A stretch of DNA of 8,956 nt. Origin: Deltaproteobacteria bacterium (lineage in GTDB: Bacteria > Desulfobacterota > GWC2-55-46). The stretch spans positions 1 to 8,956 of the forward strand of contig JACRCJ010000058.1 in the NCBI GenBank assembly GCA_016219075.1. The letters run 5' to 3'. Both the position numbers and the translations under genes were made by a program. The notes below the pieces were generated by a model. That model searched no databases and was not told the origin of the DNA. It was given only the letters and a program-made list of their open reading frames with translations. Positions within the stretch are counted from its first letter, which is position 1, and the number at the start of each line of letters is the position of its first letter. Positions 1 to 6,731 of the stretch are shown here, piece by piece.

Positions 1-1180
1 ACCAGGCGAATACGATAAGCCGCAGAACGACGAAGAACGGCAGCGAAACGGCGAAAAGCCCCATGTACTGCGGCGGGAAAACCAGATCAAAGCGCAAAAG
101 AAAGGAGAGATACAATGAAACGACTGTTATCAAAACATCCAGGAGGAGAAATAGCATGACCTTCTTAATCTTGGAGGGCTGGAGCAGGTTTTTGAGGAAG
201 TCTCCCTGGGAAGTTCCGGTCTTCCTGGCCTGAACGTAGAAGGCTAAGAAACATACCGCAAACACTCCGGCAACCAGGCCCTGAAGGGCCTGGTTGCCCA
301 GATAATAGGCGATTATGGATAAAACGCCGAAGACGAGCTGGATAGAGGCGTAAAGGAGCGATACCTTCCAATGAGGGATCTTCGATTCATTGCACAGATG
401 CTGATACAGGTGGCTTCGGTGCGAAGCCATCAGGTTCTCCCTCTTTTTGATTCTGTCGAAGATCGTACGGAGCGCGTCCGCGTAGAAGGTGCAAAGAAAC
501 ATGGCAAGGCAGACCAGTACGGCGAGGCTCGTAGACAACTGCACCGTGAGCGCGGCGAATATGAACCCGAGGAACAGGCTCCCGGTGTCTCCGAGGAAAA
601 CCTTCGCCCCCGGGATGTTAAAGGGCAGGAAGCCCAGGCATCCTCCTGTCAGCGCCACTCCCATAAGCGCGATATCCGGCCTTCCAGCGATAAAGTATGA
701 AAAAAAGGAGAGGAGCGCGAACGCCACGGCCCCGGTCAGTCCCGCCATTCCGTTTATCCCGTCCATGAAGTTGTAGAAGTTTGCGGTGCTGGCGATAAAA
801 ACGGCCCAGAAGGTGAAAAGGGCCGCCGCCTGCGCAGACTCCGGAGGGCCAGCCCATAGAAGCACCATCAATGACGCGAGTGCGAGGTGGACGATAAGGC
901 GCGACTTCGATGAAAACGAAAGACGGTCTTCGAGAAGGCCGAATAGCCCGAACGCCCCGCCCGTGAGCGCAAGAGGCCAGTTGCCTAATACCAGCGCCGA
1001 GGCGATGACGAAAAAGGCCCATACCCCCGCCCCTGCGCCCCTTGGTGTCGGAGAGCAGTGTGAGCTCCTTTCATTGGGCACGTCCACAAGCGTTAGCCTG
1101 TGGCCGAACCTGTAGATAAGGGCGCTGCCAAGTATTCCCGAAAAAAGCCCGCCAAGGCCAAGCGCGACGGCTGTCCACAT
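1..1180 (-). CDS. WbpL/WecA-type sugar-1-phosphate transferase fused to WbpM/CapD-type dehydratase N-terminus (partial, runs off left edge)
   Basis: I translated this frame by hand from ATG at 1180 to base 1. It is open for 393 codons with no stop. Residues 1 to about 320 are a multi-pass membrane protein of the MraY/WecA/WbpL family, which transfers a sugar-1-phosphate from a UDP-sugar to undecaprenyl phosphate. Visible motifs are PNERSSH (35-41), PRGAG (46-50), LLEDR (82-86, the DD-motif site with Glu in place of the first Asp), NFMDGING (137-144), FLGDTGS (195-201), DALRT (235-239) and HRSHLYQ (254-260). After a polar linker (about 316-340), a new segment begins: KKVMLFLLLDVLITVV and then LLRFDLVFPPQY. 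This is how the membrane N-terminus of WbpM/CapD/FlaA1-type nucleotide-sugar 4,6-dehydratases looks. Their NAD-binding domain would lie beyond the edge. The only upstream Shine-Dalgarno candidate is a weak AAGG about 11 nt from the ATG. The gene is last in the operon, after a 114-nt spacer. The transferase call is strong. The dehydratase identity rests on about 55 residues, and a WbaP-type N-terminus is the main alternative. Confidence 0.85.
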   Translation of the reverse strand, partial: MWTAVALGLGGLFSGILGSALIYRFGHRLTLVDVPNERSSHCSPTPRGAGAGVWAFFVIASALVLGNWPLALTGGAFGLFGLLEDRLSFSSKSRLIVHLALASLMVLLWAGPPESAQAAALFTFWAVFIASTANFYNFMDGINGMAGLTGAVAFALLSFFSYFIAGRPDIALMGVALTGGCLGFLPFNIPGAKVFLGDTGSLFLGFIFAALTVQLSTSLAVLVCLAMFLCTFYADALRTIFDRIKKRENLMASHRSHLYQHLCNESKIPHWKVSLLYASIQLVFGVLSIIAYYLGNQALQGLVAGVFAVCFLAFYVQARKTGTSQGDFLKNLLQPSKIKKVMLFLLLDVLITVVSLYLSFLLRFDLVFPPQYMGLFAVSLPFFVVLRLIVFAW

Positions 1181-1197
1181 ATATTATAAAACCTTTT

Positions 1198-1236
1198 TTA
1201 GAAAGTAGATTGCCCGCGGGCTTGCCGCGACGTCAT
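1198..1236 (-). CDS. Possible 12-codon leader peptide (speculative)
   Basis: In the spacer between the SDR and fusion genes, an ATG at 1236 follows GGGAGGA with about 7 nt spacing. It opens a 12-codon frame (MTSRQARGQSTF) that stops with TAA 17 nt before the fusion-gene ATG. The same GGGAGG is one arm of the alternative hairpin at 1245-1263, so its ribosome site could be hidden or exposed by RNA folding. There is no similarity or codon evidence to call on. A frame this short arises easily by chance. Confidence 0.15.
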   Translation of the reverse strand: MTSRQARGQSTF

Positions 1237-1255
1237 AGATAAATCCTCCCTTGAT

Positions 1256-1287
1256 GGGGGAGGGTGAAAAAAAATTCACCTTCCCTT
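1256..1287. repeat. Imperfect inverted repeat in the spacer before the fusion gene (REP-like or regulatory hairpin)
   Basis: GGTGAA (1263-1268) and TTCACC (1275-1280) form a perfect 6-bp stem around an A6 loop (U6 in the operon transcript). The pairing extends outward to 13 pairs on the plus strand if G-T pairs are allowed. A competing stem pairs CCTCCC (1245-1250) with GGGAGG (1258-1263), so the two folds exclude each other. No U-run follows on the minus strand, so it does not look like an intrinsic terminator for the operon. The GGGGGAGGG-type sequence resembles dispersed intergenic palindromes, but only one copy lies in this window, so the repeat nature is a guess. Confidence 0.45.
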
Positions 1288-1294
1288 CAGTACT

Positions 1295-2203
1295 TCAACG
1301 TGTCTTATCCCGCCGGTTTTGATCGGCGGTTTTTCTCGTCTTTAAAAAAAGCTCGATCTCTCTTTCCACGCCCTCCGGGAAACTTAAGGGTTTGTACCCG
1401 AAGTCTTTTGCCGCGGCTGAGATGTCGACGTCCTTGTTCTCATTCAGCCTCAGTATCTGCTCCTCTGATATGGGGAACTTACCAGCCGCAGACCTGGCGG
1501 CCCTCGCGAGCCAAACCGAAAGGCTCATCGGCAGATGGACTTTTACAACCTTTCTACCGAGCTTTCGCGCTGTCACATCAATAAGCTCGTTGTGCGTAAG
1601 GGCGCAACGGCCACCGATGTCGTAGCTTTTATTGACGGCAGTGGGCGTATTCAACGATGCTATGACCGCCCCGGCGACGTCATCTATGTAGACAGGCTGC
1701 GTCAGGTTCTCACCCTTTCCGAAGACAGGGAAAAGCGGGTAGCGATGGAGGAAAGAGATGAGCCTGAAGATGTTCCTGTCTTTTGCCGTCCCGTAGACCA
1801 TCGTGGGGCGAAGGACCGTGTAGGGGACCGATGAGTTCCTTATCAATTCTTCCGCGCTTCTTTTGTCCGAGGCCGAGCGGCTCGGGAGCCTCGTATATAT
1901 GCCCGTAGACCCTATGTAGATTATCCTCTTGGGACGCGCTCCGCTATCGCTTGCCGCCTTAAGGATATTCCCGGCATAAACTATATATGAGGCATTGATG
2001 ATGGCCTCAGCGCCCTCCAGCGCAGGCTTTATCGCCTCGCTATCTCCCAGGTCTCCCCTGAAAACCCTTATCCCGCGCTCCCGCAGGCTGTTTGAAGATA
2101 TGTCCCTCCTTACAAAAGCGCGGACACTGTGGCCAAGCGCCCCGAGCCTTTCGACGAGGCTTGCCCCGATATTGCCCGAGGCTCCAAAAACAAGTATGTT
2201 CAT
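1295..2203 (-). CDS. Atypical NAD(P)-dependent sugar epimerase/reductase (SDR superfamily)
   Basis: This is a 302-aa cytoplasmic protein with an N-terminal Rossmann fold. MNILVFGASGNIG carries the GxxGxxG nucleotide-binding motif at residues 7-13. LRPTMVYG (131-138) and the later YIDDV segment are typical of nucleotide-sugar epimerases, dehydratases and reductases. The usual YxxxK catalytic pair is altered: Lys114 is in place but the residue four before it is Ser110, and the nearest upstream Tyr is Tyr103. From memory, SDRs beside WecA/WbpL-type transferases often share this change, so it may be a subfamily trait. The start ATG overlaps the stop of the glycosyltransferase gene (ATGA, 2203-2200), which suggests translational coupling. 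Its position next to a transferase-dehydratase fusion suggests it reduces or epimerises the 4-keto sugar made by the dehydratase, as WbpV or WbpK do. That role is inference. The C-terminal tail (about 285-302) is basic and polar. Confidence 0.8.
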   Translation of the reverse strand: MNILVFGASGNIGASLVERLGALGHSVRAFVRRDISSNSLRERGIRVFRGDLGDSEAIKPALEGAEAIINASYIVYAGNILKAASDSGARPKRIIYIGSTGIYTRLPSRSASDKRSAEELIRNSSVPYTVLRPTMVYGTAKDRNIFRLISFLHRYPLFPVFGKGENLTQPVYIDDVAGAVIASLNTPTAVNKSYDIGGRCALTHNELIDVTARKLGRKVVKVHLPMSLSVWLARAARSAAGKFPISEEQILRLNENKDVDISAAAKDFGYKPLSFPEGVEREIELFLKTRKTADQNRRDKTR

Positions 2204-3429
2204 GCCAGCCGGACCGCCTCTTTAAGGACCTTTTCCATCTTATCCGCGATTGAGCGCCTTGAGTAATGCGCCGTGACGTACTGCCTGCCGAGCGCCCCGA
2301 GGCGCTTGCCCCTTTCCTGGTCGTTGTAAAGCGCCGTGATAGCCTCGGCCAGCTGGGCGGGGTCTTCCGGCTCAACGCACAGTCCGGCCCCGGCCTCTTT
2401 CAAAATGCCTCGTGACTCCCCGAAGCCTGCCAGGACGACCGGCAGTGAGCACGCCATATAGCAGAACATCTTCACCAGTATGATCCCGTTGCAAAAAGGC
2501 AGGTTCCTCAGCGTAGCCAGGCCCGTATGGGAATGGCTGAGAAACCTTGCCAGAGATTCGACCGGCTGTTCATTGACGAAATGTATGTTTTCAAGCCCGC
2601 GGCTTTCGGCCTCGGCTTTAAGCTCCTTTTTTTTAACCCCGTCGCCGATGAAGACAAAGGCGATATCCCTTTGCCCCGACAGTATGGATGCGGCCCTGGC
2701 TACATAGGCAGGGCCGTGCTGGATCCCTATTACACCGGCATAGACGACAATGAATTTGCCGCCCAACCCGAGGCTTTCATAAGGGTTCGGGCCTTGTTCC
2801 GCCAAATCGAATACGTCTGTATTTACCCCGTTAGTAATGAGACGGACCTTCCACTCAGGGGTTTTCCTTGCGATAAGGCTGTCAAGGATCCCGCGGGTCA
2901 CGACAGTGACACGGTCGCTTTTTTTGTAGAAAAACATCTCCAGCCGAGTAAGCGCCCTGGTGAGAAAAGACTCTTTCAACTCTCCGAGGTCGATTGCGGC
3001 CTGCGGCCATAGGTCGCGGACATCGAGGACCAACGGCCTTCTCATCACGAATTTGTATATAAGCCCTGTGGCGGATAGGAAAAGCGGCGGGATGCTCAGC
3101 AAGATGACGTCAGGCCGCCTTACGAAAACAAACCCGAGGAGCGCGCAGACGGCAAAGGAAAGATAGTTTGCCAACCGAGTTATCAGCGTCTTTTTGGGGC
3201 TTGCGAACACATAGGTCCTTATGACGTCCGCTCCGTCGTGCTTTTCCCTGCAGACTATCCTTCTTTTGTAGCCTTTGTGTACGGCCCCGCCCGGATGGTT
3301 CGGCAGGGCCGTAATGACCTGGACGGCGTGCCCTTTCTCTGTAAGAAACCGGACGAACTCACGGGCCCGTTCAGGCGCGGCCCCGGTCTCAGGAGGGTAG
3401 TATTGGGTTATGAAAAGGATATTCATCAC
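2200..3429 (-). CDS. WbuB-like GT4 family glycosyltransferase
   Basis: This protein of about 409 aa has the GT-B fold layout of family 4 retaining glycosyltransferases. The N-terminus, ITQYYPPETGAAPERA followed by ITALPNHPGG near residue 40, is characteristic of the WbuB-like group, which contains FucNAc transferases of O-antigen clusters. DVRDLWPQ marks the end of the acceptor domain region. The donor-domain features are FVFIGDGVKK (mid C-half) and GFGESRGILKEAGAG, which holds the two Glu residues of the E-x7-E-like motif. It probably acts at the cytoplasmic membrane and adds a sugar to the undecaprenyl-linked residue started by the WbpL-like enzyme. The start is either GTG at 3429 (GTGA overlap with the upstream stop, AGGT about 9 nt before) or ATG at 3426 (TGATG overlap, spacing 12); the spacing slightly favours GTG. 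Donor and acceptor sugars cannot be read from sequence. Confidence 0.88.
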   Translation of the reverse strand: MMNILFITQYYPPETGAAPERAREFVRFLTEKGHAVQVITALPNHPGGAVHKGYKRRIVCREKHDGADVIRTYVFASPKKTLITRLANYLSFAVCALLGFVFVRRPDVILLSIPPLFLSATGLIYKFVMRRPLVLDVRDLWPQAAIDLGELKESFLTRALTRLEMFFYKKSDRVTVVTRGILDSLIARKTPEWKVRLITNGVNTDVFDLAEQGPNPYESLGLGGKFIVVYAGVIGIQHGPAYVARAASILSGQRDIAFVFIGDGVKKKELKAEAESRGLENIHFVNEQPVESLARFLSHSHTGLATLRNLPFCNGIILVKMFCYMACSLPVVLAGFGESRGILKEAGAGLCVEPEDPAQLAEAITALYNDQERGKRLGALGRQYVTAHYSRRSIADKMEKVLKEAVRLA

Positions 3430-5012
3430 GCAAGGGCTACCTGTTCTTTCCTTTTCCTGAGGGACTCAAGGGCTGCGAGCTGGACCTTTGTGGACTGCCT
3501 TTTTTTTTGCAGGTCCAGGACTATCTCGTTAAGCTCGGCGCATATCACCTCAGCAGCGGCGTCGCCCCTCTCGGCCCTTTTTATGAGAGGGTAGACGGTC
3601 TCCGGCAGATAGACGTAAGCGGCGAACATCTTTTTAAAGCCGGACAGCTCCTGCCTGCTTATGCCGGGCAGGCTCAATACGGAGTCGCAAAAGTCATGGA
3701 AAGGTGTCTCGTCATTGAAGTCAGCCGGTATGAAGTTCCCGCTCAGGCTCATGCCGTGGATGGCGGTCTTACGGTACGGGAACAGCAGGAATGCCGTCAC
3801 CGAATCCGGGTCCGCCTTTCTATTGAGGGAAACAGTGTCAAAGAGCGTCTCGCGCGTCTCATGGGGGATCCCGATGAGGTTGTAGGCCGAAGACCTTATG
3901 CACACGTCCCTCAGGTTCCGGAAAGCCGTTATTATCTGATCATCAGTCATCTTTCGCCCGAGCACCTTTTCACGAAGTTCAGGGTTGCCGTGCTCTATTC
4001 CGATTGATGCGGCAGTGCACCCCATGTCCATGAGGATGCGCGTCTTTTCAACCGTCAGGCCGTCCGGCCTGGTGGTTATGAAAAACGGCAGGCCGATCTC
4101 CTTCCTGTACGCGTCGGAGAATTCCCTTATCTTCTCTTCCGGAAAAAGAAGAAAGGTCTCGTCGACGAACCTGATGATGTCGAGGTCGTATTTCTGTTTG
4201 AGGAACTTAAGGTCGCTTATGACTTTGGACAAGCTCCTTCTTCTGTTGTAGCGCCTCTGGCCCATGGTCTTTTTTTGCAGGAATTCGTTTATGCAATAGG
4301 TGCACCTGTAGGGGCACCCCCTTTGCGTCTCGTAGCTCGCTATCCTGTATACCCCTGTAAGATAGGGCTGATAGAAGTACCTGTCGTCGAAGACATCCAT
4401 GTCCGGGCAGGGGTTCTCGTCCAGGTCAGACAGCGGCGGCGGGTCGTTTTTGATAATCCCCTGCGCCGTCTTCACGTACAGCCCGGGGATCTTCGTATGA
4501 TCTTTGCCTGCCTCCAGCCTTTCGAGAAGGCTCATAAAAGGGCCTTCGCCGTCGCCGGTGCAGGCGATATCAAAGCATTGGTGTGAGACAAGCATCTCCT
4601 CGGCGGCCACATGGGCGTGCGGCCCGCCTGCGATGACGGGTATTTTCGAGGACTCTCCGGTGAGCGAATTCAGCAGGTCGCGGCCAAGCTCGAAAAATTG
4701 CGTCATAAGCGACATCGCTATGACGTCAGGCCTGAAGGAGTCTACTTTTCTTTGGAACTCGTCAGCCACCTCCTCAAACGTCTTTTCCCTGAAGTCCATG
4801 AGCTTTTCGAAATCGGTCGCCCCGATGTACTGCCCCTGTTTAACGGACTCCTGGGTGGTGTTCACGTAGCCTTTCCTTTTTATCCTGTAGAAGGTCGTGT
4901 CGAATAAGGCCGTCTCGTGGCCGTTTTTTTTCGCGAGCGCAGACAGTATGGATATGCCAAGCGGCACCCAATTCGCGTTTGTGTTGCAAGGCCAGACAAA
5001 AAGCACTCTCAT
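3426..5012 (-). CDS. B12-binding-domain radical SAM protein
   Basis: This 528-aa protein has two clear parts. Residues 1 to about 190 are a Rossmann-like cobalamin-binding domain with LGISILSALAKKNGHE (18-33), PVIAGGPHAH (125-134) and TGDGEGPF (152-159). I see no DxHxxG base-off motif, which many class B enzymes also lack. The radical SAM domain follows, with the [4Fe-4S] cysteines C233, C237 and C240 in RGCPYRCTYC. Later motifs are RFVDETFLL, TTRPDGLT and SIGIEHGNPELREKVLGR. The C-terminal 100 residues are helical and end in a charged, coiled-coil-like tail. I start it at ATG 5012, not at the upstream in-frame codons to 5309. That ATG forms an ATGA overlap with the acetyltransferase stop, has GGAGGG 8 nt before it (5021-5026), and begins MRVLFVWPCN, the normal family N-terminus. 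Related enzymes methylate unactivated carbons or rearrange substrates. The substrate here is unknown; a sugar or lipid carrier component is possible from context. Confidence 0.9.
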   Translation of the reverse strand: MRVLFVWPCNTNANWVPLGISILSALAKKNGHETALFDTTFYRIKRKGYVNTTQESVKQGQYIGATDFEKLMDFREKTFEEVADEFQRKVDSFRPDVIAMSLMTQFFELGRDLLNSLTGESSKIPVIAGGPHAHVAAEEMLVSHQCFDIACTGDGEGPFMSLLERLEAGKDHTKIPGLYVKTAQGIIKNDPPPLSDLDENPCPDMDVFDDRYFYQPYLTGVYRIASYETQRGCPYRCTYCINEFLQKKTMGQRRYNRRRSLSKVISDLKFLKQKYDLDIIRFVDETFLLFPEEKIREFSDAYRKEIGLPFFITTRPDGLTVEKTRILMDMGCTAASIGIEHGNPELREKVLGRKMTDDQIITAFRNLRDVCIRSSAYNLIGIPHETRETLFDTVSLNRKADPDSVTAFLLFPYRKTAIHGMSLSGNFIPADFNDETPFHDFCDSVLSLPGISRQELSGFKKMFAAYVYLPETVYPLIKRAERGDAAAEVICAELNEIVLDLQKKRQSTKVQLAALESLRKRKEQVALA

Positions 5013-5659
5013 CAGGGCCGCCCTCCGTCCAGGGCTTGTAGCAGATGGCCGTATGACTTTATCGTGGAGATATCCTTCAGGAACCTGGCCGGATTGCCGC
5101 CCACGACGTGGCAGTCCGGGACATCCTTCGTGACCACGCTCCCGGCCCCCACAAGGGCGCAGCACCCTATTACTACGCCGGGGAGTAAGGTGCTGTTCGC
5201 CCCGATTATGGCGTTTTTTTTCACATGGGCCCCCTTCAATTCCTTCTTCGCTCCGGGGGATGATGGGTACTTTGCGTTTGTGATGACTACGTTCGGGCCT
5301 ATCCAGCACTCCTCTTCCAGCACAGTGAACTCCGGCACGAACACCTGGGTGTGTATCCTGACATTGCTGCCGATCCGTACGCGGTGCTCTATGACGGAAA
5401 GCGTCCCGATGCTTACATTGTCGCCAATCTCGTTCAGTTCCCTGATGTTGGCCTTGTTCCCTGTCTGGAAGTTTTCCCCGATCATGTTTCCCGCGTAAAT
5501 AACCGTATGGGACCTGATGACGGCATTGCCGCCGATCACGGTCTTAAGCTCCGCCTTCCCGGACCCGGCAGGGGGAGCGCCTATTATGGCGTAGTCCTCT
5601 ACAGTGCAGTTCGGCCCGAGCGTCACGTTCGGGTAGATTATCGCCCTGTCACTTATCAT
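5012..5659 (-). CDS. WbpD-like nucleotide-sugar N-acetyltransferase (left-handed beta-helix)
   Basis: This 215-aa protein is built almost entirely of hexapeptide repeats, for example AIIYPNVTLGPNCTVEDYAI near the start, VIYAGNMIGENFQTGNKANI mid-way, and AIIGANSTLLPGVVIG then LVGAGSVVTKDV later. They form a left-handed parallel beta-helix, usually a trimer that uses acetyl-CoA. The C-terminal GGNPARFLKDI is a common ending in these acyltransferases. Next to a Gfo/Idh dehydrogenase and a DegT aminotransferase it fits WbpD/WlbB, which acetylates the 3-amino group of a UDP-2-acetamido-3-amino sugar. The start ATG lies 11 bp inside the end of the dehydrogenase gene, with GGGGGTG about 5 nt upstream. 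Its stop overlaps the radical SAM start. Acetyl donor and exact sugar are inferred; serine or sugar O-acetyltransferase is a less likely alternative because of the neighbours. Confidence 0.87.
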   Translation of the reverse strand: MISDRAIIYPNVTLGPNCTVEDYAIIGAPPAGSGKAELKTVIGGNAVIRSHTVIYAGNMIGENFQTGNKANIRELNEIGDNVSIGTLSVIEHRVRIGSNVRIHTQVFVPEFTVLEEECWIGPNVVITNAKYPSSPGAKKELKGAHVKKNAIIGANSTLLPGVVIGCCALVGAGSVVTKDVPDCHVVGGNPARFLKDISTIKSYGHLLQALDGGRP

Positions 5660-6731
5660 TGTTCACCCCCAGGCGGCACCTTTTAGGGGTAAAGCGCAGG
5701 AACACCTCCTTGCCGGTCTCCGCGGATTCGTAGATGGCGTTTATCAGCTCTACCGATTTGCGGCCTTCCAACCCGTCTATCAGGCCTTTGCGGTTGCTCT
5801 TAAGGCTTGCTATGACGTCCTGGAAAAACTCGGTATGGTTCCAGGCCGCGCCTTCGGGCACGCTGGAGAACCTGTCCCATACCTCTTTTTCCGTCCCGTC
5901 GGGCTCAGAGAAGCTCCACACCTTAAGCTCGTTCATGAAAAACCCGCCGACCTCGACCGTCCCTTTCTCTCCTAATATGCCGATCGAGCCTTCGAGGTCT
6001 TTTGGGCGGGTAGCCGTCGTCGCCTCTATGACTCCCAGCGCTCCGTTCCTGAACTTCAGCACAGCCACACCAGTGTCCTCGGCCTCTATGTTTACGAGCC
6101 GTGAAGCCGTTTTTGCCATCACGCTTTCTACCTCGCCCATCATCCATATCAGCATGTCGATGTGGTGGCTCGCCTGGTTGGTCAGGACTCCGCCGTCAAG
6201 CGCCCATGTGCCGCGCCAGGGCTTCTGGTTGTAGTAGGACTGGTCCCTGCACCATTTGACCCTGACAGAGCCCATGACAAGCTTGCCGAACCTGCCTTTT
6301 TCAAGGGCCTCCTTGACCTTGCGTATGGGAGGGTTGAAGCGGTTTTGCTGGACTACAAAGATCTTAAGCCCCCTCCCGTCGCACTCCTCCAGTATGCTGT
6401 CGATCTGCTCAAGCCTCAAGGCCAGGGGCTTTTCCACGACGAAGTGCCTGTTGAAACGAATAAGCTCCATTACGTTATTCGCATGGAGGCCCGAAGGCGT
6501 AAGTATCACCAGGACGTGCGGGTCTGCCTCCTTTATCATCAGGTCGATATCGCAGTACGTGCGCACCGGGTATTTCCTGGCGAATTCATTTAAGGCTTTG
6601 GGGTCGAGGTCGTACACCCCTGCCACTTCCGCCTCGCTGATTCTGCCGAGAGCGGTCATGTGCTTGTTGGCTATCACGCCGCATCCGATCAGGCCGAACC
6701 TTATTTTTTCTTCCGGTCTTATAGCCTTCAT
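5649..6731 (-). CDS. WbpB/GnnA-like Gfo/Idh/MocA family nucleotide-sugar dehydrogenase
   Basis: This 360-aa oxidoreductase has an N-terminal NAD(H)-binding Rossmann domain: GLIGCGVIANKH (13-24), then LTPSGLHA (78-85) and the catalytic-lysine motif EKP (E100-K101-P102). The C-terminal alpha/beta domain has WRGTWALDGGVLTNQASHHID (172-192), whose His189/His190 and Asp192 occupy the usual active-site positions. The WRGTWALDGG segment is typical of the sugar-nucleotide 3-dehydrogenases WbpB and WlbA. These oxidise the 3-hydroxyl of UDP-GlcNAcA, while the related GnnA oxidises UDP-GlcNAc. I chose ATG 6731 because it makes an ATGA overlap with the aminotransferase stop and has GGGGAG about 9 nt upstream. 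An in-frame ATG at 6755 would add eight residues (MHRGELRG) with no family support. The 3-keto product would be passed to the aminotransferase encoded just upstream. Confidence 0.88.
   Translation of the reverse strand: MKAIRPEEKIRFGLIGCGVIANKHMTALGRISEAEVAGVYDLDPKALNEFARKYPVRTYCDIDLMIKEADPHVLVILTPSGLHANNVMELIRFNRHFVVEKPLALRLEQIDSILEECDGRGLKIFVVQQNRFNPPIRKVKEALEKGRFGKLVMGSVRVKWCRDQSYYNQKPWRGTWALDGGVLTNQASHHIDMLIWMMGEVESVMAKTASRLVNIEAEDTGVAVLKFRNGALGVIEATTATRPKDLEGSIGILGEKGTVEVGGFFMNELKVWSFSEPDGTEKEVWDRFSSVPEGAAWNHTEFFQDVIASLKSNRKGLIDGLEGRKSVELINAIYESAETGKEVFLRFTPKRCRLGVNNDK

Noticed and set aside
618..1022. 134-codon minus-strand open frame and the 68-codon one at 165-371
   Set aside because: Both lie inside the hand-read fusion gene in another frame and give low-complexity Arg/Gly-rich protein, while the fusion frame shows conserved family motifs.
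1183..1195. TATAAT sequence just before the fusion gene, as a -10 box
   Set aside because: No -35-like hexamer is found 16-18 bp upstream, and transcription would begin at or inside the start codon.
1310..1334. Terminator-like hairpin CCGCCG/CGGCGG followed by TTTTT on the plus strand
   Set aside because: It lies inside the 3' end of the SDR gene and faces the wrong way for the operon. No plus-strand gene leads into it, so it is probably chance, although it could stop antisense transcription.
5013..5309. 99-residue N-terminal extension of the radical SAM protein
   Set aside because: The extension is Arg/Gly-rich, overlaps the acetyltransferase gene in another frame, and the ATG at 5012 has a good ribosome site and the normal family N-terminus.
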